Source: Aldersonia sp. NBC_00410 (GTDB lineage: Bacteria > Actinomycetota > Actinomycetes > Mycobacteriales > Mycobacteriaceae). From it: a stretch of 64,000 nucleotides of DNA. Shown here piece by piece: positions 33,669-41,997 of the stretch (the first letter of the stretch is position 1; each line of letters begins with the position of its first letter). The DNA lies in the NCBI RefSeq assembly GCF_026342035.1, contig NZ_JAPENM010000004.1, positions 186,001-250,000 of the forward strand. The letters run 5' to 3'. The position numbers were made by a program, and so were the translations under genes. Below the pieces are notes generated by a model, which worked only from the letters and a program-made list of their open reading frames with translations, did no database searches and was not told the origin of the DNA.

Positions 33669-34925
33669 ATGCGTTGGACAGGCCCGATAACGGTCTCGGC
33701 ATTGATCGCCGCAGGACTGGTCACGGCGAGCTCATCCGCCGGGCTGTCGGCGAGCAGCACCGAGCCTTCGACACCCGAGAAACCCGAGGTCGCGACCCTT
33801 GCTGCGGCCGAATCGCCCACGATCGACGCGGTGCCGGTCGGCACCATCGGGCTCATCCCGGCCTCCCCGAAGCCGGCCCGCACATTGCGCGCCTACACAC
33901 CGGAGCCGCAGACTCCGTTCGCCGGCGCATTGCCGCTGCACGACGTCGCCATCCCGTCGGTGTTCGGTCCGCTCGGCATTCCCGAGATCGTGCTTGCCGC
34001 CTATCGCAACGCCGAACTCGCGCTCGCGACGTCGGAGCCGAACTGTGGGATCAGCTGGAACCTGCTCGCCGGTATCGGCCGGATCGAGTCCGGCCACGCC
34101 GGTGGCGGGCGCACCGATGCCGCGGGCACCACGACCACGCGCATTCTGGGTCCCATCCTGGACGGCCGGCTCGCCGGGAACGCGATCATCCACGACACCG
34201 ACGGCGGCGCGATCGACGGCGACAAGGAACACGACCGCGCGGTCGGGCCGATGCAGTTCATCCCGAGCACCTGGAAAGCCTGGGCGTCGGACGGCAACGC
34301 CGACGGCACGGCCGACCCCAACAACGTCTTCGACGCCACCCTGTCCGCGGGCAAGTACCTGTGCGCAGGCGGGCTCAACCTGCGCGACCCGCAGCAGGAA
34401 GTGCGCGCCGTGCTGCGCTACAACAACTCGGTCGCGTACGCGGCGGACGTGCTGAGCTGGTCGGCCGCCTACCGGACCGGCGGCGCACCGACCGAAGTCG
34501 CCCTCTCCCCCGATCTCGTGCCGCCCGGCGCGTCGCCGATCGACATGGCCTCGCTGCTGCAGGCGGACGCGACGACCACGACCACCACCACGACGACGAC
34601 GACCACCACGACCACCACGACGACGCCGACGCCGACCGAACAGATGGTCACCATCCCCGGGCTGCCGCCGATCCCGTGCGGCATCTTCTGTCCGCCGCCC
34701 CCGCCTGCCCCGCCGAGCCAGGCACCGGCGCCGACCGAACCCGCCGCGCCCGGTCAGCCGGCGGTGCCCGCCGCGGCCGCGGCACCGACGACCACCACCA
34801 CGACCACACCCCCGCCTCCGCCGCCGATCGGTGCGCCGCTGCTGCCGCCGCTGCAGTTCGGCGCAGGCATCCTGCAGATCCCTCAGCTGTTCCCCGCTGC
34901 GCCCGGTTCTCCCGAAACCCGCTGA
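33669..34925 (+). CDS. Secreted lytic-transglycosylase-like protein with poly-Thr and Pro-rich tail
   Basis: A 418-residue exported protein. I start at ATG 33669 because MRWTGPITVSALIAAGLVTA makes a proper signal peptide; a TTG at 33606 would extend it by 21 residues. The catalytic-type domain has NCGISWNLLAGIGRIESGHA (Glu as the likely acid), DRAVGPMQFIPSTWKAW and DGNADGTADPNNVFDATLSA, matching soluble MltB-like (SLT_2) transglycosylases. The tail carries 18 consecutive Thr, then Pro-rich and Thr-rich stretches, typical of cell-wall-spanning or O-mannosylated segments. It resembles M. tuberculosis Rv1230c in domain and position. It probably cleaves peptidoglycan. A paralogue follows at 35166. 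Confidence 0.87.
   Translation: MRWTGPITVSALIAAGLVTASSSAGLSASSTEPSTPEKPEVATLAAAESPTIDAVPVGTIGLIPASPKPARTLRAYTPEPQTPFAGALPLHDVAIPSVFGPLGIPEIVLAAYRNAELALATSEPNCGISWNLLAGIGRIESGHAGGGRTDAAGTTTTRILGPILDGRLAGNAIIHDTDGGAIDGDKEHDRAVGPMQFIPSTWKAWASDGNADGTADPNNVFDATLSAGKYLCAGGLNLRDPQQEVRAVLRYNNSVAYAADVLSWSAAYRTGGAPTEVALSPDLVPPGASPIDMASLLQADATTTTTTTTTTTTTTTTTTPTPTEQMVTIPGLPPIPCGIFCPPPPPAPPSQAPAPTEPAAPGQPAVPAAAAAPTTTTTTTPPPPPPIGAPLLPPLQFGAGILQIPQLFPAAPGSPETR
34572..34625 (+). repeat. 18-codon threonine tract (ACG/ACC repeat)
   Basis: Eighteen consecutive threonine codons drawn only from ACC and ACG lie within the secreted transglycosylase-like gene. The tract is a trinucleotide microsatellite and could change length by slippage in steps of three without breaking the frame. 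A shorter threonine/proline tract lies about 160 bases downstream. Confidence 0.95.
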
Positions 34926-34976
34926 TTTCGAACTGATTTCCCGCACCCGGCCGCCGAACGTCGCCACCGAGCCGCA

Positions 34977-35030
34977 TGAACGGAACCGTTCAGTCGATCT
35001 GATCGACTGAACGGTTCCGTTCAGTCGATG
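34977..35030. repeat. 54-bp palindromic element, copy 1
   Basis: Positions 34977-35023 are a perfect inverted repeat around T35000. Each arm of 23 bases is itself an inverted repeat: TGAACGG-AA-CCGTTCA on the left and TGAACGG-TT-CCGTTCA on the right, joined through GTCGATCTGATCGAC. Bases 34977-35030 are identical to 57916-57969. It lies 52 bases after the stop of one secreted transglycosylase and 136 bases before the start of the next. Operator, terminator or mobile repeat are all possible. Confidence 0.95.
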
Positions 35031-35165
35031 GGCGGGCAGTGTCGGTCCGCGCAGGTCATCGGGGCGTGGTCACGGCGGCATAACAGCGGTGTTTCGAATC
35101 AGGTACCTTCGTTTTCGATCTTGTTATCGAAAGCAAGCCCCTGCGTGGGGCGACTGGAGGAATCT

Positions 35166-36002
35166 GTGGGACGCCATCGGAAGAAATCGAATCCGACCGG
35201 TCGGCACCACACCATCATCGCCCTCTCCGCGCTCGTTCCGGGAGGGCTGATTTCGGCCGCGGCGACCGCCGGCGCCGACGTCCACGGCACGCACCTTGCG
35301 GCACAGGCAGCACGGGAACCCGCCGTCGCCGACACTCCTGCCGCACCGCCGGTCGTGCCCGCCGAAGCGAACGCCCCGGTGGCGCCCGTCGCTGCCCCGC
35401 CGCCACCGCCACCCCCGCCGGAGCCTGCCCTCCCGGCGAGCCTGGCCGCGGGACCGCTCGGCGTTCCCGCGATCAATCTGGCCGCCTACAAGAACGCCGA
35501 ACGCCTGCTCGCCGAGCAGGACCCCGCCTGCGGCATGCCATGGACGCTGCTCGCCGGGATCGGACGGGTGGAGTCGACCCACGCGAATGACGGCCGCGCG
35601 GGGCCGGACGGCACGCTGAACCCGCCGCTGTACGGACCGGTGCTCGACGGCAGCCTGTCCGGCAACAACGTCATCAGCGACACCGACGGCGGCGCGTTGG
35701 ACGGCATCGCCGGCTACGACCGCGCGGTCGGCCCGATGCAGTTCCTGCCCGAAACCTGGCACCGCTACGGCGCGGACGGCAACGGCGACGGGAGGGCCGA
35801 TCCACAGAACCTGTTCGACGCGGCTCTGACGACCGGCCGCTACCTCTGCGACGGCGGGCTGGATATGCGCGATCTCAGCCAGCAGACCCGGGCGATTCTG
35901 CGCTACAACAATTCGATGGCCTACGTGGCCAACGTGATGGCGTGGTCGGTCGGGTACGGGTCGGGCATCGCGCCGAGTTCCGACGAGTTGCCACGGATTT
36001 GA
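35166..36002 (+). CDS. Secreted lytic-transglycosylase-like protein, paralogue
   Basis: A 278-residue exported protein. GTG 35166 has GGAGG seven bases upstream. A basic head (VGRHRKKSNPTGRHH) and hydrophobic stretch form a signal peptide, then a Pro/Ala-rich linker (VAPVAAPPPPPPPPEPAL). The domain CGMPWTLLAGIGRVESTHAN, DRAVGPMQFLPETWHRYG and DGNGDGRADPQNLFDAALTT parallels the upstream paralogue, with the putative catalytic Glu near residue 135. Unlike the paralogue it ends directly after the domain, with no Thr tail. The pair likely arose by tandem duplication and was separated by the 54-bp palindromic element. Confidence 0.87.
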   Translation: MGRHRKKSNPTGRHHTIIALSALVPGGLISAAATAGADVHGTHLAAQAAREPAVADTPAAPPVVPAEANAPVAPVAAPPPPPPPPEPALPASLAAGPLGVPAINLAAYKNAERLLAEQDPACGMPWTLLAGIGRVESTHANDGRAGPDGTLNPPLYGPVLDGSLSGNNVISDTDGGALDGIAGYDRAVGPMQFLPETWHRYGADGNGDGRADPQNLFDAALTTGRYLCDGGLDMRDLSQQTRAILRYNNSMAYVANVMAWSVGYGSGIAPSSDELPRI

Positions 36003-36055
36003 CCCGCACGTAGGGCGGATCCGAGCGGCGGGGCGCACTCCGTAGGATCGTGACC

Positions 36056-37192
36056 ATGCCTGTTATTACGGAATCCGACGTTCGCGCTGCCCTCGCGCGG
36101 GTGAACGACCCGGAGATCCGCAAGCCGATCACCGAGCTCGGCATGATCAAGAGCGTCCGGGTCGGCGACGACGCCAGCGTCGATGTCGAGGTCTACCTGA
36201 CCACCGCGGCCTGCCCGATGCGCACCGAGATCACCGACCGGGTCAGCAAGGCTGTCGCCGATGTGCCCGGGGCGGGGCAGGTGCGCGTGGAACTCGACGT
36301 GATGAACGACGAGCAGCGCACCGAACTGCGCAAATCGCTGCGCGGCGACAGCGCGGAGCCGGTGATCCCCTTCGCTCAGCCCGGATCGCTCACGCGCGTC
36401 TACGCCGTCGCATCCGGCAAGGGCGGCGTCGGGAAGTCCAGTGTCACAGTCAATCTCGCCGCCGCGATGGCGGCACGGGGCCTGTCGGTCGGCCTGCTCG
36501 ACGCCGATATCTACGGCCATTCCATTCCGCGCATGCTCGGCACCGATGCCCGCCCGACCCAGGTTGAGCGAATGATCATGCCGCCGGTCGCGCACAACGT
36601 GAAGATGATCTCGATCGCACAGTTCACCAAGGGAAATACGCCGGTGGTCTGGCGCGGCCCGATGCTGCACCGCGCCCTGCAGCAGTTCCTCGCCGACGTG
36701 TTCTGGGGCGATCTCGACGTGCTGCTGCTCGACCTGCCGCCCGGCACCGGCGACATCGCCATCTCGATCGCCCAGCTGATTCCGAACGCGGAGATCCTCG
36801 TCGTCACCACCCCGCAGCAGGCGGCCGCCGAGGTCGCCGAGCGGGCCGGCGCGATTGCGCTGCAGACCCGGCAGCGCATTGTCGGCGTGGTGGAGAACAT
36901 GTCCTGGATGGACCTGCCCGACGGCACCCGGATGGATGTCTTCGGCAGCGGCGGTGGTGCGGCGGTAGCCGAACGCCTCAGCCGCGCGGTCGGCGCAGAC
37001 GTTCCGCTGCTCGGCCAGATCCCGCTCGAACAGGCGGTCCGCGAAGGGGGCGACGACGGTATGCCGATCGTGCTCAGCGCGCCGGAGTCCCCCGCCGCGA
37101 AGGCACTGCAGGCGATCTCCGAGAAACTCGCGGTGCGCCAACGCGGCCTCGCGGGCATGTCGCTGTCGATCGACACCACCCGGCACGGCTGA
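36056..37192 (+). CDS. mrp: Mrp/ApbC-type P-loop iron-sulfur carrier ATPase
   Basis: A 378-residue cytosolic ATPase. The N-terminal MIP18/DUF59 domain (RAALARVNDPEIRKPITELG) is followed by the deviant Walker A VASGKGGVGKSSVTVNLAAA (about residue 120), then DADIYGHSIPRML and LLLDLPPGTGDIAISIAQLI. It is thought to carry or insert Fe-S clusters. The C-terminal Cys-x-x-Cys found in many Mrp/Nbp35 proteins is not present: the segment reads ENMSWMDLPDGTRMDVFG, and the only Cys I see is in TTAACPMRTE of the MIP18 domain. ATG 36056 is preferred to GTG 36050. Position matches Rv1229c. Confidence 0.92.
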   Translation: MPVITESDVRAALARVNDPEIRKPITELGMIKSVRVGDDASVDVEVYLTTAACPMRTEITDRVSKAVADVPGAGQVRVELDVMNDEQRTELRKSLRGDSAEPVIPFAQPGSLTRVYAVASGKGGVGKSSVTVNLAAAMAARGLSVGLLDADIYGHSIPRMLGTDARPTQVERMIMPPVAHNVKMISIAQFTKGNTPVVWRGPMLHRALQQFLADVFWGDLDVLLLDLPPGTGDIAISIAQLIPNAEILVVTTPQQAAAEVAERAGAIALQTRQRIVGVVENMSWMDLPDGTRMDVFGSGGGAAVAERLSRAVGADVPLLGQIPLEQAVREGGDDGMPIVLSAPESPAAKALQAISEKLAVRQRGLAGMSLSIDTTRHG

Positions 37193-37288
37193 CTCGCTCC
37201 CCGCCTGCGCAGCGCGGCGCCGCTAGGCTGGAACGATCGACGGCATATTCCGCAGCGGCGCTCGAGGCGCCCGTCGCGAGGAGAATCC

Positions 37289-38092
37289 GTGCAGCTCAGA
37301 GACCGGGTGGTCCTTGTCACCGGAGCGTCCACCGGAATCGGACGTGCCATTGCGTCGCAAAGCGCCGCGCGCGGCGCACACGTGCTCGTGCACGGCCGTG
37401 ACCACAACCGCACCCACCGTGTCGCCGCCGAAATCGGCGGATTTCCGCTGGTCGGCGACCTTTCCCGCAGCGAGGACCTGACCCGGCTGCGCACCGCGGC
37501 CCTCGACCGCTTCGGCCGGGTCGATGTCCTGGTCAACAACGCAGGCGTCGGTTGGGCGGGACCGCTGACATCGATGACGCCCGCGCAGTTGCGTCAGGTC
37601 ATCGAGGTCGATCTGCTCGCGGCACTGGAATTGAGCCGCGCACTGCTGCCCGCGATGGTGGCGCGAGGCGAGGGCGCGATCTGCTTCGTCTCCTCGATCG
37701 CGGGGCGCACCGGGGTCGCGGGTGAGGCGGTGTATTCGGCGGCCAAGGCCGGCATCGACATGTTTGCCGAGAGCCTGCGCGCCGAGACCACCGGCACCGG
37801 TGTGCACGTAGGGGTCGTGGTGCCGGGCGTCGTGCGCACGGGATTCTTCGACACCCGCGGTCGCCCGTACACCCGCAGCCGACCGCGCCCCGTACCGCCC
37901 GACGACGTGGCCGCCGCAGTGCTGCGGACCGTGACTACCGGTCGGGCCGAGGCATGGGTACCCGGCTGGCTTCGGATCGCGCCCGCTGTGCGCGCGCTCG
38001 CGCCCGGTCCGTACCGCTGGTTGAGCACGCGGTTCGGTGAGCAGGTCCGGGTCGAGCCCGAACCGACCAGCACGGACTCGGACGCATCGTGA
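37289..38092 (+). CDS. Short-chain dehydrogenase/reductase
   Basis: A 267-residue SDR with VVLVTGASTGIGRAIASQSA, VLVNNAGVGWAG, catalytic Ser in CFVSSIAGRTG and YxxxK in AVYSAAKAGIDM. GTG 37289 follows GAGGAGAATCC. The C-terminal region after residue 190 contains VVVPGVVRTGFFDTRGRPY, where the P-G motif and Thr close over the cofactor. The substrate is unknown. It overlaps the following membrane-protein gene by four bases (GTGA), so the two are coupled. Confidence 0.9.
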   Translation: MQLRDRVVLVTGASTGIGRAIASQSAARGAHVLVHGRDHNRTHRVAAEIGGFPLVGDLSRSEDLTRLRTAALDRFGRVDVLVNNAGVGWAGPLTSMTPAQLRQVIEVDLLAALELSRALLPAMVARGEGAICFVSSIAGRTGVAGEAVYSAAKAGIDMFAESLRAETTGTGVHVGVVVPGVVRTGFFDTRGRPYTRSRPRPVPPDDVAAAVLRTVTTGRAEAWVPGWLRIAPAVRALAPGPYRWLSTRFGEQVRVEPEPTSTDSDAS

Positions 38093-39048
38093 TCATCGTC
38101 CTCGCTCTCGGACTCGGCGCAGCGTTCCTGTTTGCGCTCGCCGCCTGGTACCAGCAACGCGCGGCCCGCTCCGCCGTGCACAGCGATCTCACCTCCGGCC
38201 GCGAGATCCCCCGCGCGACAGCCTTGATTCGGGTGTTGCTGCGCAGCCGCACCTGGCTGATCGGCTGGGTGATCAATCTGTGCGGGTTTCTGACCCAGGC
38301 GATCGCGCTGCACTTCGGCTCGGTCGCCGCGGTGCAGCCACTGATGTCGACGCAGTTGCTGTTCGCCCTGCCGTTGTCGGCGGCCGAGCAGCGGCGCTGG
38401 CCGACGCGGCGGGACTGGTGTGCGGGCGTCCTGGTGTGCGGCGGTCTGGTCCTGCTGCTCACCGTCGGCGACGCCGCACCGCTGTCCGGCGATCCGCACC
38501 GGAACCGGGTGCTGCTGGCAACGGTGAGCGCGATCGGACTGATCGCGGTGCTGCTCGCGCTGAGCCGGCGCGCCTCGCTGCGCACCGCGAGCATGCTCAT
38601 CGCGGTCGGTGCCGGAGTGTGCTTCGCGATGAGCGCAGTTTTCATGAAGCTAACGATCGACGACCTCGTCAACGCGGGCGTGACGGCGACCGCCGTCGAC
38701 TGGCCGGGCTACGCGTTGGCGGGTTCGACGCTGGCCGGCCTGCTGCTCGAACAGCAGGCTTTCGCGAGCGGCACACTGCCATCCGCGGTCGCGGCGATGA
38801 GCGTGACCAACCCGGTTGTCAGCCTCACCATCGGCCTGATGGCATTCGATGTGCCCGCTCCGACTGCCCCCGGCGCACTGGCCGCTATCGCCGCGTCGGG
38901 GGTGCTCATCGCGCTGGGTATCACCGGTTTGGCGAACTCGCCGAGCATGCAGGCGATGTACGGATCCGGTGCGGCGGCAACACCGTCGGGAAGGGTACCC
39001 CCGCAGGGCATGAGCAGCAGAAATACCGCGGCCGCACCGAAGCGATAG
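38089..39048 (+). CDS. DMT/EamA-like multispan membrane protein
   Basis: A 319-residue protein with about nine to ten hydrophobic spans arranged as two similar halves. It begins at a GTG within the preceding stop (IIVLALGLGAAFLFALAAWY). Segments such as LCGFLTQAIALHFGSVAAVQ and PLMSTQLLFALPL resemble the NIPA/DMT transporter fold; similar proteins are widespread in actinobacteria next to SDR genes. The transported compound is unknown. A polar tail rich in Ala and Arg ends the protein. Confidence 0.8.
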   Translation: MIIVLALGLGAAFLFALAAWYQQRAARSAVHSDLTSGREIPRATALIRVLLRSRTWLIGWVINLCGFLTQAIALHFGSVAAVQPLMSTQLLFALPLSAAEQRRWPTRRDWCAGVLVCGGLVLLLTVGDAAPLSGDPHRNRVLLATVSAIGLIAVLLALSRRASLRTASMLIAVGAGVCFAMSAVFMKLTIDDLVNAGVTATAVDWPGYALAGSTLAGLLLEQQAFASGTLPSAVAAMSVTNPVVSLTIGLMAFDVPAPTAPGALAAIAASGVLIALGITGLANSPSMQAMYGSGAAATPSGRVPPQGMSSRNTAAAPKR

Positions 39049-39084
39049 GAGACTTTGCCGCTCGAACCTGGCATATTGGGCGGC

Positions 39085-39837
39085 ATGCCATTCGACGTGA
39101 AGACCGCCGATGTTGTGCCTGCCGGCGGTTCCGTCGAGGTTGCCACCCTGGAATCAGGCGGCGCGCGAGAGGCTCCTGCAAGCGCCCAGCAACATGACAG
39201 CAACCACATGGTCATCGACCTCGGCAAGGTGCGGCCGACGATTCTGCGCGGCCTGCGCCTACTCGTCGAGACCGTGGTCATTCCCACGCTGCTGCTCTAC
39301 GCATGCACCATGACGGTCGGCGCGGTGTGGGGCTTGATCGCCGTCCTCGGCTGGTGCGCGTTCACCGTCGGCTTGCGATTCCTCACCCGGCAGCAGGTGC
39401 CGGGCACCTTGCTGCTCGCGGTCGGGATGATCGTCGGACGCACCCTGGTGTCGCTCGCGTTCTCCAGCGTGTACGTCTACCTTTTCCAGCCCATCGTCGG
39501 CTCGCTGTTCATGGCCGCGCTATTTCTCGGCAGCGCCGCGATCGGCCGCCCGGTGACGATGCGGCTCGCGCAGGACTTTGTGTCGCTACCCGCGCGGTTG
39601 TTCCACGACAAGCGGGTGCGCCGGATGTTCACCGAGGTGGCGCTGCTGTGGGGCGCGTCCCGGCTGATCGACGCCGGACTCGGCTTCGGCATGCTGCACT
39701 TCGGCGGCGTCGATGCCGGCCTGCTCTCCCGTGGCACGCTGAGCGCGTTGCTCACCGTCGCCACCGTCGCGGTCTGCGCCGCCTGGGGCTGGAACAAGCT
39801 GCGCCGGATGCCGGGCCTCACCTTCCGAATGGCGTGA
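39085..39837 (+). CDS. Integral membrane protein (VC0807-like)
   Basis: A 250-residue protein. ATG 39085 gives an N-terminal 40-residue soluble head and then about five to six spans. The features VIDLGKVRPTILRGLRLLVE, LRFLTRQQVPGTLLLAVGMI, FQPIVGSLFMAALFLGSAAI then GRPVTMRLAQDF match the VC0807-type membrane proteins, in which a GRP motif follows the fifth span. A TTG at 39055 would add ten residues. Function unknown. It precedes the PAP2-acyltransferase gene by about 55 bases and may be cotranscribed. Confidence 0.78.
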   Translation: MPFDVKTADVVPAGGSVEVATLESGGAREAPASAQQHDSNHMVIDLGKVRPTILRGLRLLVETVVIPTLLLYACTMTVGAVWGLIAVLGWCAFTVGLRFLTRQQVPGTLLLAVGMIVGRTLVSLAFSSVYVYLFQPIVGSLFMAALFLGSAAIGRPVTMRLAQDFVSLPARLFHDKRVRRMFTEVALLWGASRLIDAGLGFGMLHFGGVDAGLLSRGTLSALLTVATVAVCAAWGWNKLRRMPGLTFRMA

Positions 39838-39894
39838 CCCCCCAAAAGGCGTGACCGCCGGGGCCAACGCGCCTCGTTGTGTTATTACCGAAGG

Positions 39895-41997
39895 GTGATC
39901 GTCGCTTCCGACGCACCGCACACCCGCCCGAACCTGTGGCGCGAACTCGCCGCCGGGCTGGCGGTCTTCGGCGTATACCTGGTGGTCGATTTCCTCGGTG
40001 GACCGGCGCGCCACGCAGCGGCCGATCGCAACGCCGAGTACCTCATCGACATCGAGCGCTGGCTGCACATCGACAACGAGCGGTCCCTCAACGAGTGGCT
40101 GACCCCGCACGAGTTGCTCACCACGCTCGCCAACTACGAGTACGCCGTCACCTACATCGCCAGCGCGTTCCTGCTGCTGGCCTGGCTGTACTGGCGCCAT
40201 CCGGCCGACTACCGGCGGGCCCGCAGCTCGTTCATCGTGCTCAATCTGCTCGCCATCGCCTGCTTCGTGTTGTACCCGGTCACCCCGCCGCGGCTGCTGC
40301 CGGAGCTCGGCTACGTCGACACCGTGCTGCAGGGTGGCACCGTCGGTTCGTGGGGGACGCCGCTGGTGAGCAACGCCAACCAGCTCGCCGCCATGCCGTC
40401 GCTACATATCGCCTGGGCGCTGTGGGTCAGCGTGGTGCTGGCCCGGCTCGCGCAGGGACTCTTCGTGCAGTCCGTCAGCGCGGTGCACGTCGCGGTCACC
40501 GTGTTCGTCATCGTCGCCACCGCCAATCACTACTGGGTGGACGCCATCGCCGCCATCCCGTTCATCTGGGCGAGTGTCGCGGTCGTGGACTGGCATCGCA
40601 CCAGAGTCACCCCCGCCACCGTGCCCGCCGCCGACGCATTCTTCCTGCACGTCGAAACCGACAATGCGCCGCAGCACGTCGGAGGCATGGTCGTACTCGA
40701 CACCTCCGGCCCCGGCGTGCCGAGCCTCGACGAGGTGCGCGCGCTGATTCGCGACGAACTCGGCAACCTGCCGCGCTTCCGGCAGCGCATCCTGGCGGCC
40801 ACCCGCTGGCGACGTGCACGCTGGGTGGACGCCGACCCGATCGACTGGAAATGGCACGTATGCGAACGTCTCGCGCCCGTTGCGCCAGGCGGCCCGGTCG
40901 ACGGGGTCGACGGGGTCGACGCTGCGGCCGCCGCACTCGGCCGCGCGGTCGCGGACCTCGCTGCGCAGCGGTTGCCCCTGGACCGCCCGCCGTGGCGGAT
41001 GGTCCTGGTTCGCGAGATCACGCCGGGTCGCACGGGGCTGGCGTTCCTGGTGCATCACAGCGTGGCCGACGGGATCGGCACGGTCGTGCAGGCACTGCAG
41101 TTGCTGCGTCCGCGCATCGCCCTGCCCGACGCCGACCCGCCGCCGCCGAGCCGGGTCCGCAAGGCCGCGGCGATCGGTGCGGGCCTTGCGCAGTTGGCGA
41201 CCGACGGCAGCCCGGCGAAGCGCCTCACCCAGGCATCGGGGGGTCGCGAGTTCGCGACCACGAGGCTGGCCATGCCGACGGTGCGAGCAGTCGCCCACGC
41301 ACACCATGCGCGGGTGACCGACCTGGTGCTCGGCCTGGTCGGCACCGCGATCGTGCGCATCCACCCGGAGTTCGCCGCCGCGGCAGGTGGCCGGCTGCGC
41401 GTCTCGGTGCCGATCATGTTGCGCGAACCGGGTTCCGCGGCCGAGGGCAACGTCACCGCGGCGGTGCTAATCGACATTCCGCTCGGCGAGATGAGTACGG
41501 CGGCGCGCATCGCCGAAATCCGCACCCGCAGTGACCGCTTGCGCACCCCCACCCGCGCACTCGCCTCGCGCTTCGTGATGAGCACGGTGCTCGGCGTCTG
41601 TCCGGTGCCGGCTCAGCGCTGGTTCGCGCGAACTGTCTACGGCCCGGCGATCTTTCAATCGATCGTGTCCAACATGCCCGGTCCGGACACCGACCTGAGC
41701 TTCTGCGACGTCCCGCTCGAGTACGTGGTGCCGATCCTGCCACTGGCCCCGGGGGTGCCGCTCGCGCTGGGCGCGCTGAGCTGGCATGGCCAACTCGGCC
41801 TCGGCCTGGCCGGCGATCCCGCCGTGCTGCGCGCCCGCCCACTTTTGGACGAGATCGCCCACGTACTCGACGAACTCGCCACCGACGCAGCCCTCGCCCC
41901 GCAGGAAACGAGTCAGTCCTCCTCGGAGGTTCCCCATTCGAGCGCGAGCAGCATCTGGGCACGCGCCCGCGGTGAATCGAGCGCACCACCGAAATGA
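39895..41997 (+). CDS. Bifunctional PAP2-type phosphatase / WS-DGAT-type acyltransferase fusion
   Basis: About 700 residues combining two enzymes of triacylglycerol or wax-ester synthesis. The N-terminal part (about 240 residues) is multispan and carries PAP2_3/AUR1-like motifs: YPVTPPRLLPELGY, AAMPSLHIAWALW (the PSLH catalytic block) and ANHYWVDAIAA (H-x3-D). The remaining 450 residues are a wax-ester synthase/diacylglycerol acyltransferase with the catalytic HHxxxDG as LVHHSVADGIGTV, plus SNMPGPDTDLSF near the end. Phosphatase product (diacylglycerol) could pass to the acyltransferase. The start is uncertain: GTG 39895 or TTG 39877, neither with a good RBS. The last 85 bases overlap the convergent regulator, and the final residues look like antisense read-through. 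Confidence 0.88.
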   Translation: MIVASDAPHTRPNLWRELAAGLAVFGVYLVVDFLGGPARHAAADRNAEYLIDIERWLHIDNERSLNEWLTPHELLTTLANYEYAVTYIASAFLLLAWLYWRHPADYRRARSSFIVLNLLAIACFVLYPVTPPRLLPELGYVDTVLQGGTVGSWGTPLVSNANQLAAMPSLHIAWALWVSVVLARLAQGLFVQSVSAVHVAVTVFVIVATANHYWVDAIAAIPFIWASVAVVDWHRTRVTPATVPAADAFFLHVETDNAPQHVGGMVVLDTSGPGVPSLDEVRALIRDELGNLPRFRQRILAATRWRRARWVDADPIDWKWHVCERLAPVAPGGPVDGVDGVDAAAAALGRAVADLAAQRLPLDRPPWRMVLVREITPGRTGLAFLVHHSVADGIGTVVQALQLLRPRIALPDADPPPPSRVRKAAAIGAGLAQLATDGSPAKRLTQASGGREFATTRLAMPTVRAVAHAHHARVTDLVLGLVGTAIVRIHPEFAAAAGGRLRVSVPIMLREPGSAAEGNVTAAVLIDIPLGEMSTAARIAEIRTRSDRLRTPTRALASRFVMSTVLGVCPVPAQRWFARTVYGPAIFQSIVSNMPGPDTDLSFCDVPLEYVVPILPLAPGVPLALGALSWHGQLGLGLAGDPAVLRARPLLDEIAHVLDELATDAALAPQETSQSSSEVPHSSASSIWARARGESSAPPK

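Noticed and set aside
34977-35030. Reading the 54-bp palindrome simply as a rho-independent terminator
   Set aside because: It has no T tract, and two loci share it base for base. Kept as a repeat/operator candidate; terminator function is mentioned as an alternative only.
41900-41997. C-terminal tail of the PAP2-acyltransferase fusion as a functional domain
   Set aside because: The last 28 residues are the reverse complement of the conserved end of the PucR-type gene. They look like read-through to the next stop, not a domain.
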